A stretch of 64,000 nucleotides of DNA from Novosphingobium sp. 28-62-57 (lineage in GTDB: Bacteria; Pseudomonadota; Alphaproteobacteria; Sphingomonadales; Sphingomonadaceae): positions 94,551 to 158,550 of the forward strand of contig NCGO01000006.1 of NCBI GenBank assembly GCA_002256985.1, read 5' to 3'. Positions 56,863 to 64,000 of the stretch are shown one piece after another. Numbering within the stretch: position 1 is the stretch's first letter; the number at the start of each line of letters is the position of its first letter. Position numbers and translations under genes: made by a program. Below the pieces are notes generated by a model, which saw only the letters and a list, made by a program, of their open reading frames with translations, ran no database searches and had not been told where the DNA came from.

Positions 56863-58880
56863 CGCGATGGTACTCAGTCCCGCTGTCGTTTGCCATGGCC
56901 GCCCCGGTCCCGTTTGCAGCGCAAGCTGCGGACGGGGCCGGGATCCGGCCCGCCATAGAAATCACGCGGATCGATAGCCCGTCCATCTCGCCGGATGGCT
57001 CGCTGGCCTTGTGGCGCGAGTACCGCGCCTCGGTCGACCGCAATGATTATGATGCCGCATGGCTGGTGGCGCCGTCTGACGGTTCGGCGCCTGCAAGACG
57101 CATCGCCGATGCTGGCGAAATAGAATGGCTCAACGGCTTTCCCCTGGCGTCGAGCGCGCAGTGGACGCGCGATGGCAGAAACGTGTTGTTTCGCAAGATC
57201 GCAGGCGGGCAAGTCCAGGTCTGGAGAGCAGCGACAGACGGATCAGGTGCTGCGCAGGTTACCAGCGAGGCTGGCAATGTCAGAGACATGATCCCTCTTG
57301 CAGGTGGCAAGGCATGGTTGCTCGGGTTTGGCCCGGAGCGCGCCGCGATCGAGGCGGCCGAGCAGACCGAGTACGATGGCGGAACGCGGATCGATGCAAC
57401 CGTCGATCCGCAAAGGCCGCTATATCGTGGCGATCGCATCGATGGCCGCTGGGCAAGCGGACGTCTCCAGGGCGCCTGGTTCGAGCAGGGCGGCATCATG
57501 CCTGCGGGCCAGCCCAAGCTCAAGGTGCTCGGGCAAGACCTCGTGACAATCCGCGATGCCACTGCCGTGGAGGCCCGCAATTACGCCTCCCGCCCGCGCT
57601 CGCTCGAACGCTTGGCTGACTGGTACGTGGCCCTGCGCCAGCCCTCGGGCGATGCCAGGGGCGTTGCGGTTGTCCTGTCCAAAGGCGTGGCGTCGCGTCT
57701 GGTCATCGTCAATGCCCAGGGGCAGGAACTGGCGCGCTGTGAAGCCGTGCAATGCAAAGCTGCTCGGGCGCGTTCAGTCGCTTGGGCTGGCACGGACAAT
57801 GCCCTGATTTTCGAAGGCCGCAATCGCCACGGTGGCAGCACACTGGCAAGATGGGACCCGGCCAGTGGCCAGGTCGAGGAGGTGTTCCAGAGTTCGGGCG
57901 AACGCAATGGCGGAGACAACGGCAAGGCTTGCGCGGCTTCGACCCGGATGCTCATCTGTGTCGCGTCCACGGCCAACGAGCCACCGCGCGTGGTGGCGGT
58001 TGATCTGGCAACACGCCATGAGCAGGTCCTCAGCGCTCCCAATGCGCCGCTCGAGAACCCAACTATCCGCTTCGACCGGCAGGTCTGGCAAGACCGCGCA
58101 GGGCGAACGTTCTCGGGATATCTGGCTCTACCGCCAGGCCAGACCCGGCCAGTGCCGCTGTTCATTACCTACTATTCCTGCGAGGGGTATCTGCGCGGCG
58201 GGACGGGGGACGAGTATCCCTTGCGCGATCTCGCAGCATCGGGAATCGCGGCCTTGTGCATCAATCGTCATCCCGGCCTGGCGGGCGGCGGGGACAACGT
58301 CGAAGCCTACGCGGTCGCTGCCAGCGGGATCGCGGCGATCATCGGAGAGCTGTCCGGGCAGGGCAAGATCGATGTTTCGCGCGTCGGCATGGGCGGGGTC
58401 AGCTTCGGCGGCGAAGTCACAGCCTGGCTCGCCATGCACACTAGGTTGCTGAAGGCCGCAGCGGTGGCCAACGTCATGGTCACCCCGACCTACTTCTGGT
58501 TCAATGCCGTCGCGGGGCGCGACGTGCCCGCCATGCTCAAGTCGGCCTGGGACCTGGGTGATCCCGATACGGATCAGGCCGGGTGGAGGCGCGTATCCCC
58601 CGCCTTCAATGCCGACCGCATCTCGGTGCCGTTGCTGATGCAATTGCCCGAGCAGGAGTATCGCGCCAACGTTGAGCTCCTTGCGCGGCTGCAGCGCGCC
58701 GGGAAACCTGTCGAACTCTGGGCATTTCCCGGTGAAATGCACCTCAAATGGCAACCGCGTCACCAGTTGGCGGCCAACCTGCGCAACTTCGACTGGTTCA
58801 GGTTCTGGCTGCTGGGTGACGCGGGCGGCAAGCCTGCTGATCCGGCATCCTGGCAACGCTGGCGGGATATGAAGCCCTGA
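56856..58880 (+). CDS. Lasso-peptide isopeptidase (AtxE2 family, S9-like)
   Basis: The 674-residue protein has a signal peptide (about 1-25, ending AAQA). A beta-propeller spans about 35-400 and the alpha/beta-hydrolase domain about 405-660. The nucleophile is Ser516 in GGVSFGGE, and His629 lies in FPGEMHLKW. The acid appears to be Glu599 (QLPEQ), at the same 83-residue spacing as the Ser-Glu pair of AtxE2. It opens the isopeptide bond of threaded lasso peptides in the periplasm. It is coupled to the TonB receptor and converges on lasC. Confidence 0.88.
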   Translation: MVTRWYSVPLSFAMAAPVPFAAQAADGAGIRPAIEITRIDSPSISPDGSLALWREYRASVDRNDYDAAWLVAPSDGSAPARRIADAGEIEWLNGFPLASSAQWTRDGRNVLFRKIAGGQVQVWRAATDGSGAAQVTSEAGNVRDMIPLAGGKAWLLGFGPERAAIEAAEQTEYDGGTRIDATVDPQRPLYRGDRIDGRWASGRLQGAWFEQGGIMPAGQPKLKVLGQDLVTIRDATAVEARNYASRPRSLERLADWYVALRQPSGDARGVAVVLSKGVASRLVIVNAQGQELARCEAVQCKAARARSVAWAGTDNALIFEGRNRHGGSTLARWDPASGQVEEVFQSSGERNGGDNGKACAASTRMLICVASTANEPPRVVAVDLATRHEQVLSAPNAPLENPTIRFDRQVWQDRAGRTFSGYLALPPGQTRPVPLFITYYSCEGYLRGGTGDEYPLRDLAASGIAALCINRHPGLAGGGDNVEAYAVAASGIAAIIGELSGQGKIDVSRVGMGGVSFGGEVTAWLAMHTRLLKAAAVANVMVTPTYFWFNAVAGRDVPAMLKSAWDLGDPDTDQAGWRRVSPAFNADRISVPLLMQLPEQEYRANVELLARLQRAGKPVELWAFPGEMHLKWQPRHQLAANLRNFDWFRFWLLGDAGGKPADPASWQRWRDMKP

Positions 58881-58932
58881 TCGCTCATCGGTCCGCTATC
58901 GCGATGGCTGGTCGATTGCGCCGGTCAGCAAC

Positions 58933-60642
58933 TCAAGGATCGCCTAGCCAGGCGCGAAGCCAGCTCTCGGTGTCGATCAGCGGCAGGAGAAGATGTGCCC
59001 GGGGATCCGCGCGCCTTGCCCTTTGCCGCAACGCGCTCTCCACTCTGGCCAGATCGAGCAGGCCCTGGCGCGCCAAATGACCATCCAGCAGAAACGGTAG
59101 CAGTTCTCGTGTCTGCTGCTCAATCGCGGCAAGTGCGTAGCCATCGAGTGCTCCTTTGCTGCGTCGATCGCGGATCAGGTCGGGCAGGCGGTTTGCAAAT
59201 GCGGCACGGGCTACGGCCCGGTCCTGCCCGCCCTCGACCCAGAGCCAGCTTGGTATGCGCAAGGCGGTTTCGACGACGGGCTGGCTGAGCAGCGGAAACC
59301 GCGTCGGGGCAATGGCGTGGCGAGGATAACCGTCGACGTGAGCGAGGCTGGCGAGGATGGCATGAACATGGTCCCGCTTTCCGGGCAGCATGCTGATGGT
59401 TTCAGTGAGCCACGGGTGCAGCGGAGCGCCGGCAAAGTGCACAGTATCGGCAAGATATCCGCAGGTGCGCGGCCACTCGCCCCGCTCGTTTGCGCCTCGT
59501 GCTTGCTGCCAGGCCCTGCCAGCGACTGACCAGACACTGGCATTGTGATAACGGGCAAGCGCCTCGATGGTGCGCCAGGTGGACATCGCCGCCCAACCCG
59601 AGCGGATGGCGGCATCAGCCGCAGCCCCGGCAGCGTTTGGCGTTGCAAAGACGCAATCGCCACCCGCGCCGCTGAAGAATGCTGTGATTGCCAGCGCCTT
59701 GCCCTTTTTTGCCAGCACCGCGTCGGCAGCTTCGAGAATAATCGGCAGGCCAGGACGGGCTTCGCGGCTTCGTGCCGGGCCAACCAGGTTGGATATCCCG
59801 ACTTCGCGCAGTTCGAGCGGGATGCCTGCAGCATCGGCGGCCGCTTGCGCATAGATGCGCTCATCGCTCTCCGCCGAGCCCGTCGAAAGGCTGACCGCTA
59901 GCGCCTGGGCCTCACAGGTCGTCAAGGCTGATGCAATGATCGAGGAATCGAGCCCACCCGACAATTCGAGCAGGACCTTGCCCTCACCTGCGAGGCACCG
60001 GACAGCCTCGTCTATGCTGTCGGCAAGGCGTCTGTTGGCGTCAGCGAAGTCCGCGATCTCGATGTCGGGGCGCACGAACTTTCCCGGGGACCAGGCCGTT
60101 GTTCTCCTCGCCGGTTCCACGGCAAAATCGAGCCATTGCCCGCCCAGAAGTTCTTCGATGCCGATCAGGCCGGTTTGCACGGTCTTGAGATGCTGGAAAG
60201 CAAGGTGCTTCGCGACGAAAGTCCAGTCGATTTGCGGCTTTGCAGAGCACGCAGGAGCAAGCACTGGGACATGCGAGGAGACCCACAGTTTGCCGGCCAC
60301 AGCGGCCGTGTAGACAGGGAGATGGCCAAGCGGCGCTCGCAGCAACCACGCCGGACGCCCGTTCTTGGACATGTGCAGAGCAAGGTAGTTGCCCCAGCAA
60401 TGCGCCAAGAGCAGGTCGGGATGAAGGTCGGCGCGCTGCAACACCGCAAGATCGCCGAAGATCTGTCCGATGATCACCGTCCTGCCGATTTGCCGAAATG
60501 CAGTCGATGGTGAGACATGGATGGTCAGCCCTTCGAACGTTCGTGAGCGCCACGGACCGGGCGCCCGGTGAATGAGATTCTCGGGCGATCGCTCATCCGG
60601 CTGCCCGTCGAGGGCGAATTCGGCGAGATAGCCTTCGGTCAC
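58933..60642 (-). CDS. Lasso-peptide macrolactam synthetase C (asparagine-synthetase-like)
   Basis: The 569-residue protein starts GTG at 60642, overlapping the B stop (GTGA). The N-terminal glutaminase-like half lacks the catalytic Cys after the start (VTEGYLAEF). The synthetase half has the PP-loop SGGLDSS at about 228-234 and FFSGAGGDCVFA near 330. It adenylates the side-chain carboxylate (here predicted Glu8) and closes the ring on Gly1. Its end converges with the isopeptidase at a 52-base gap. Confidence 0.92.
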   Translation of the reverse strand: MTEGYLAEFALDGQPDERSPENLIHRAPGPWRSRTFEGLTIHVSPSTAFRQIGRTVIIGQIFGDLAVLQRADLHPDLLLAHCWGNYLALHMSKNGRPAWLLRAPLGHLPVYTAAVAGKLWVSSHVPVLAPACSAKPQIDWTFVAKHLAFQHLKTVQTGLIGIEELLGGQWLDFAVEPARRTTAWSPGKFVRPDIEIADFADANRRLADSIDEAVRCLAGEGKVLLELSGGLDSSIIASALTTCEAQALAVSLSTGSAESDERIYAQAAADAAGIPLELREVGISNLVGPARSREARPGLPIILEAADAVLAKKGKALAITAFFSGAGGDCVFATPNAAGAAADAAIRSGWAAMSTWRTIEALARYHNASVWSVAGRAWQQARGANERGEWPRTCGYLADTVHFAGAPLHPWLTETISMLPGKRDHVHAILASLAHVDGYPRHAIAPTRFPLLSQPVVETALRIPSWLWVEGGQDRAVARAAFANRLPDLIRDRRSKGALDGYALAAIEQQTRELLPFLLDGHLARQGLLDLARVESALRQRARRADPRAHLLLPLIDTESWLRAWLGDP

Positions 60643-61316
60643 AGTGCCAGTACCACTTCGAAGCGGCGCACCTTGTCCAGTGGATCGGTCAGCACGAGGC
60701 CACCTGATTGAACCCAGCAATGGGCTTCGAAGGGATGAAGTTTTACCCCGAAAACCAGATCGACGGCAAAGCCCTCCCGCCTTGCCATGTGCGCATAGGC
60801 CAGCGCATCAGGGAGGCATCTTGGCCGAATCGGCGCAAAGCGTCGCGCCCTGTCGAACGCACGTGCGTGTGTGACAAGATCACCGGTAGTACGGCCGCGA
60901 GATGCTGTCGGCAGGTCGATCAGGACTTGATGGAGCGTGGCAAAGCGCAAAGCCATCCTGGCGCGAATGCAGTTCCAGACGCTCATGAGCAAATATGCGG
61001 GCCGCACCCGACCGGCTTCGGGACCCTCCAGCGCGCTGTTGGTTGGGGTCCGGATGTCCCTCGCCGTCAGCCAAGGTCCTGCGTTGTGTGTTTCGCTCGT
61101 GACCAGGCCATGTTTCTCCAGTTTGCGGCAGTCGTCCAGACGCACCGGACACGGATTGCCACTCCGCAGGTCCCGCAGCGCTGAGGCGCAAGACCCGTTC
61201 CACATCGTGTAGCGATCGTGCCGCGCATCGAGCACGATGGCCTTGTCGCCGATCAGCGCAACACCGACCGCGGTTGCGATCCGGCGAGTGAGAAAATCCG
61301 AGCTAAGCGAAGTCAT
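60639..61316 (-). CDS. Lasso-peptide leader peptidase B (RRE plus transglutaminase-like B2)
   Basis: The protein is 225 residues from ATG at 61316 (GAGG at -9); an in-frame GTG at 61370 would add 18 residues of non-homologous look. Residues 1-80 resemble a PqqD-type RRE that binds the leader. The C-terminal part has the papain/transglutaminase triad: Cys167 (RPRCLPDAL), His199 (EAHCWV) and Asp211 (LTDPLD). It cuts the leader off the precursor. Fusion of B1 and B2 is normal for proteobacterial lasso clusters. Confidence 0.9.
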   Translation of the reverse strand: MTSLSSDFLTRRIATAVGVALIGDKAIVLDARHDRYTMWNGSCASALRDLRSGNPCPVRLDDCRKLEKHGLVTSETHNAGPWLTARDIRTPTNSALEGPEAGRVRPAYLLMSVWNCIRARMALRFATLHQVLIDLPTASRGRTTGDLVTHARAFDRARRFAPIRPRCLPDALAYAHMARREGFAVDLVFGVKLHPFEAHCWVQSGGLVLTDPLDKVRRFEVVLAL

Positions 61317-61381
61317 GTCGGCCTCGTACATGGACAAGGCAGGTGTGCCTGGCGAGAAGGCCATGCACACCTGCCAGTGGA

Positions 61382-61513
61382 TCAGTCGCGATCAAGGCCC
61401 GGCAGTTGCGCGAGCACACCGAACTCGATCTGATCTCCCGGAGGGCCGAGCGTTTCGATGCTGGCGGTGCCCAGGTCTTCAACGTCTTCGACGAGATGGA
61501 AAGTGCGTTCCAT
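61382..61513 (-). CDS. Lasso-peptide precursor A
   Basis: A 43-codon gene read directly from the sequence, with AAGGAG seven bases before the ATG. The leader MERTFHLVEDVEDLG continues with TASIETL and carries Thr at position -2. The predicted core has 21 residues: ring GPPGDQIE (Gly1 to Glu8), then FGVLAQLPGLDRD as loop and tail. Phe9, Leu12, Leu15 and Leu18 could form plugs; C-terminal Asp-Arg-Asp is charged. The next gene is lasso B, 65 bases on. No close match to known cores comes to mind. Confidence 0.88.
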   Translation of the reverse strand: MERTFHLVEDVEDLGTASIETLGPPGDQIEFGVLAQLPGLDRD

Positions 61514-61598
61514 CGGTCTTCTCCTTTTTACCTCGCCGCGTGATTGCGGCAGGATCAGACTATGGACGGCGTTGAGCTATCTGAAATTTATACGAATT
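61514..61598 (-). promoter_or_regulatory. Leader region of the lasso ABC genes
   Basis: Eighty-five bases between the GntR stop and the precursor start, AT-rich near 61588-61610 with the imperfect palindrome ATACGAATTCTAT. It holds the ribosome site AAGGAG. Whether it has its own promoter or is read through from gntR cannot be told. Confidence 0.4.
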
Positions 61599-62234
61599 CT
61601 ATATGCCGATTGTTGGCGCGGGCGGGGTCGCCGGTCGGTGCAGGGCGCGCAGGATCTCGGCAGAGCTGCGAATGCGACGACGGTGGTAGGCGCCAAGTAA
61701 CCGTCGCAGCTGGTCCTTGTCGCCGCTGTCCAGCGCGCGTTCGATGTCGCAGACTTCTGTGATGGAGCCTTGCAGCACGCACGGTTCGATCATGCGAACG
61801 GCATGGAGGCGTGCGTTAAGGAAGACCATGACCCTTCCATGCTCCGTGTTGATTGAAGCGCGTGCCACCCCTTCGAGTGCATCGGCAACGCGTTCGGCAT
61901 AAGCCGTCCGACGCTCGGCGATCCGGTCCCAGTCCACGATCGTCCATGGCCGCAAAAGGCGGAGCGCTAGGCCCAGCACTTCGTTACTAAAGGAATACAT
62001 GTCTTTGAGCGTTGGCTCGTCGAGAGTCGGGAGAAAGAACCCGCCCGCGCGATGTGTCACGACAAGCTGCTCTCCGCACAGCACATGCAGGGCCTCGCGC
62101 ACAGGCGTGACGCTTGCACAGAGCTGCTCGCTGATTATTGCGGGATCGAGCCTCTCACCCGGCATGAACGCGCGCGACAGGATCATGATACGCAATGCGT
62201 CATAGACGCGCTCTGCTATAGGGCCGGGGCTCAT
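61599..62234 (-). CDS. GntR family (FadR-type) transcriptional regulator
   Basis: The 211-residue protein has an N-terminal winged HTH (IAERVYDALRIMILSRAFMP, then LDPAIISEQLCASVTPVREAL and HRAGGFFL). The C-terminal domain is all-helical FCD-like (about 80-205) with LHAVRMI and HRRRIR as metal/ligand helices. It overlaps the PhyH gene by 4 bases. It lies between the PhyH/LuxI pair and the lasso precursor on the same strand, so it may control both. Confidence 0.88.
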   Translation of the reverse strand: MSPGPIAERVYDALRIMILSRAFMPGERLDPAIISEQLCASVTPVREALHVLCGEQLVVTHRAGGFFLPTLDEPTLKDMYSFSNEVLGLALRLLRPWTIVDWDRIAERRTAYAERVADALEGVARASINTEHGRVMVFLNARLHAVRMIEPCVLQGSITEVCDIERALDSGDKDQLRRLLGAYHRRRIRSSAEILRALHRPATPPAPTIGI

Positions 62235-63103
62235 CCGCTTCTCCCGTGAGCAAAGGCACTTGCTTGCTGCATCTGGTCAGGACGCAGGGCGTCGATTGCC
62301 CCAAGGGGCTCTCCCTTGTAGTCCCCAAGCAGGACCGAAGGGCATTGCCCCTCGAAGTTTCCAAGATTCGGCCGGTGTTGTACGTAACCTGCAAGTGCCG
62401 AAAGCGCCGGCGGAAAAGTTTTTGCGATCTCGGGTGGATAGGCAAGCCACGGGTTTTCGTAAGGTTTGAGCCAGCCCAGCGAATAGCCGATCACGATACC
62501 GCGCCGCTCTTGCGCACTCGCGTTTTCGCCCGCGCCATGCAGCGTCGAGCCGAGAAACAGCAATGCTGATCCCGGGGAAAGTTCAGGCGAGATGAAGTCC
62601 GCATCGGCAAAGGCCGATAGCGCGTGGCAGCCATGGCTTTGCGGCCAGATCCGCGTGCCCCCGTTCCTTTCCGTAAAGCTGGTCAGCGGCCACATGACGT
62701 TCACGAGATATTCGCGTTTGCCGAAATCGGCTTGCCACATGTCCTGGTCGCGATGTGGTAACTGCGACGGGGCGCCAGGATGGACCGAAATAGCCTGAGT
62801 CGTGTTGAGCTGGATGCGATCGCACCAGGGACCAAGGATCTGACTCACAACATCCTGAATGACGGGATGCAGGACCAGGCACTGCGTGGCAGCGGAACGT
62901 CGGAGAAGCCTGCCAAACCGCTTGGTCCGCTCGCCGTAGAACATCCCTGTGCCGAAAGGCGTGGCTGCAAAGTCGTCGTCCAGATCCTTTTGAAGCTGCT
63001 CGATCACGGACGCGGGCAGGGCTTCATGCAGGATCGCGTAGCCATCAGCCTGCAGCTGACCGGCGATCATGCCCGGTTGGTTGGCCGGATCCATCAGTGC
63101 CAC
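62231..63103 (-). CDS. Phytanoyl-CoA dioxygenase (PhyH) family Fe(II)/2-oxoglutarate oxygenase
   Basis: The 290-residue protein has the double-stranded beta-helix ligands: His117 and Asp119 in LPHRDQDMW, His189 in GSTLHGAGEN, and Arg200/Arg201 for 2-oxoglutarate. SPGSALLFLGSTLH is a standard PhyH stretch. It hydroxylates an acyl chain, amino acid or peptide; the substrate is unknown. It overlaps the LuxI-type gene by 10 bases and gntR by 4, so the three are one transcription unit. A tailoring or signal-modifying role is inference. Confidence 0.87.
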   Translation of the reverse strand: MALMDPANQPGMIAGQLQADGYAILHEALPASVIEQLQKDLDDDFAATPFGTGMFYGERTKRFGRLLRRSAATQCLVLHPVIQDVVSQILGPWCDRIQLNTTQAISVHPGAPSQLPHRDQDMWQADFGKREYLVNVMWPLTSFTERNGGTRIWPQSHGCHALSAFADADFISPELSPGSALLFLGSTLHGAGENASAQERRGIVIGYSLGWLKPYENPWLAYPPEIAKTFPPALSALAGYVQHRPNLGNFEGQCPSVLLGDYKGEPLGAIDALRPDQMQQASAFAHGRSG

Positions 63104-63735
63104 TCCTTTTGCCCGGCGGGCAGTGGGCTGGATTTGGCCGGAGCAAGTTTGTCACCGTGGCTGCAATGGATTCCGGCCGCATCGAGCAGTTGCGGTGTGT
63201 CGGCGGTAATGCCAATTTCAAGACCGACCAGTTCCTGCCCTCCTGTCCGGATGGGCGCACCCAAAGCCCGGCAGCTCCAGCCGAACCGTTCGATCTGCCT
63301 GAACCAGTCAAGGCCTGCGACTGCGCAGTACCGCGAAATCCTGGCCTCGATGGCATAGGTTGCAAGCGCGTGGACAAGGGCATTGCGGACGTCGCGCCGC
63401 TCTCGGGCGTTCAGTGACCTGTCGAGGCAGAAACGGGTGATCTCGAACGTATCTGGTGCGCAAGGCACGGGCCCAGCACAGAGCATCGGGAAAAGGCCCG
63501 ACAGAATTCCTTGCCGTGTTGTCGGCAGGAGTCTCGCAGACGCGAGGTGATCGCCGTTGTAGCTCAAGATCAGGTATCGTGCGTGCTCATCGTCAAACTG
63601 GTCCATTTCGTATTGCCCGGCGAGGACCGGCAAGTCCCATCCAAGTAGATCGATGAAGACTGCCTTTCTTGCAGCAAACATGGCGCGCAGCAGGGCAGCG
63701 TCCGGCTCGGTGCCGGGCGTCGTGACTTTGATCAT
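63094..63735 (-). CDS. LuxI-type acyl-homoserine-lactone synthase-like protein
   Basis: The protein is 213 residues from ATG at 63735. Conserved LuxI residues are all present: Arg23, Phe27 and Trp33 (RKAVFIDLLGW), Asp45 and Asp48 (DQFDDEH), Arg68 (SARLLP), and Glu98 and Arg101 (EITRF). The fold is GNAT-related and should couple an acyl donor to S-adenosylmethionine. No LuxR gene is in the window. It is first in the unit luxI - phyH - gntR leading to the lasso genes. The acyl chain is unknown. Confidence 0.85.
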   Translation of the reverse strand: MIKVTTPGTEPDAALLRAMFAARKAVFIDLLGWDLPVLAGQYEMDQFDDEHARYLILSYNGDHLASARLLPTTRQGILSGLFPMLCAGPVPCAPDTFEITRFCLDRSLNARERRDVRNALVHALATYAIEARISRYCAVAGLDWFRQIERFGWSCRALGAPIRTGGQELVGLEIGITADTPQLLDAAGIHCSHGDKLAPAKSSPLPAGQKEWH

Positions 63736-63795
63736 TGCAGCGGTGCTCCTCAACCGAACTGGTCGGTCGAGGATCAACCGGCTGCCTGATCCTCG

Positions 63796-63903
63796 CTATC
63801 CCCAGAAATGGGGGTAGCGCCACGGCTGGACATCTCCGAACGTGAGTGTTCCGTCATAAAGGGTCAGGGTGATCAGCAATTGTCTCTTGAAAATCCCGTA
63901 GCT
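63796..63903 (-). pseudogene. Truncated gene, C-terminal fragment, unknown
   Basis: Thirty-five codons on the minus strand read IHSYGIFKRQLLITLTLYDG and then TLTFGDVQPWRYPHFWG, stopping at TAG 63798-63796. Upstream the frame hits a stop inside the putative insertion-sequence end, so the gene lost its 5' part. I do not recognise the family. Confidence 0.5.
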
Positions 63904-64000
63904 GTGGATCGGCGTGCAAAAAGGACCCCGTTAGCGGGGTGATCGGCGTCTAAAAGGGACCCCTCATTTCGATGGTTTAAGCAGCTGGCTGGATTTTCAG
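63904..64000. mobile_element. Putative IS21-family element end
   Basis: Two 23-base direct repeats at 63907-63929 and 63941-63963 (20 of 23 identical, GATCGGCGT...AAAA.GGACCCC) are separated by a short CCCCGTTAGCGGGG hairpin. Repeated blocks of this kind near a TG tip mark the ends of IS21-type elements. The window ends before any transposase gene, so the call is not proven. Confidence 0.55.

Overview
The window reads as chromosomal DNA of a sphingomonad alphaproteobacterium, most likely Novosphingobium or a close relative. The grounds are high GC, a meta-cleavage protocatechuate 4,5-dioxygenase (lig) cluster with Sphingobium/Novosphingobium gene order, a lignostilbene-dioxygenase-type carotenoid oxygenase beside it, TonB receptors tied to catabolic genes, many intergenic GC-rich inverted repeats, and a lasso-peptide locus of the isopeptidase/TonB type. 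The genus is inferred from gene content; no 16S or other marker is present.

Layout. (1) 1-20.4 kb is mostly housekeeping: the end of an MCE/Mla-type transporter operon, a tight leftward operon crcB - RluC-type pseudouridine synthase - paiB - HAD phosphatase - small membrane protein - ATP12 chaperone, then rpsU, an FKBP isomerase, gatC/gatA/gatB (with an AbrB-type and a trypco2-like gene inserted between gatA and gatB), two secreted unknowns, M16 and M28 peptidases and clpB. (2) 20.4-32.3 kb is the protocatechuate 4,5-cleavage pathway: ligK-ligU-ligI leftward, a divergent LysR regulator with two HTH domains, and rightward a dehydrogenase - ligJ - ligA - ligB - ligC. A CmcJ/NvfI-like oxidoreductase, a lignostilbene dioxygenase and an NmrA-type reductase follow. 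Lig enzymes carry protocatechuate to 4-carboxy-2-hydroxymuconate semialdehyde (LigAB), 2-pyrone-4,6-dicarboxylate (LigC), 4-oxalomesaconate (LigI, LigU), 4-carboxy-4-hydroxy-2-oxoadipate (LigJ) and pyruvate plus oxaloacetate (LigK). (3) 32.5-42.2 kb is a second accessory catabolic region: PAP2 phosphatase, dienelactone-hydrolase-like protein, an SDR divergent from an NTF2-like protein, MarR regulator, TonB receptor, second NTF2-like protein, aldehyde dehydrogenase and SDR. Two promoters here share a TTAGTA palindrome, a likely MarR operator. (4) 42.4-50.3 kb returns to core functions: hydrolase, two tandem cysteine desulfurases plus a [2Fe-2S] ferredoxin, MscS channel, DJ-1/PfpI protein, parC.

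(5) 50.3-64 kb looks like an acquired island. It opens with 1.7 kb of lower-GC DNA holding decayed IS3- and IS110-family transposase remnants. It then carries FecI-type sigma factor - FecR - STN-domain TonB receptor - lasso-peptide isopeptidase (rightward). Converging on these is a leftward run: LuxI-type synthase - PhyH dioxygenase - GntR regulator - lasso precursor - lasso B - lasso C. The lasso precursor (61382-61513, 43 codons) was found by reading the sequence directly; its predicted core is 21 residues with a Gly1-Glu8 ring. The window closes with a truncated gene abutting what looks like the end of an IS21-type element.

At least four families of intergenic inverted repeats punctuate the first 47 kb and are absent from the island. 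Two copies run into coding sequence and supply the C-terminal residues of a protein.
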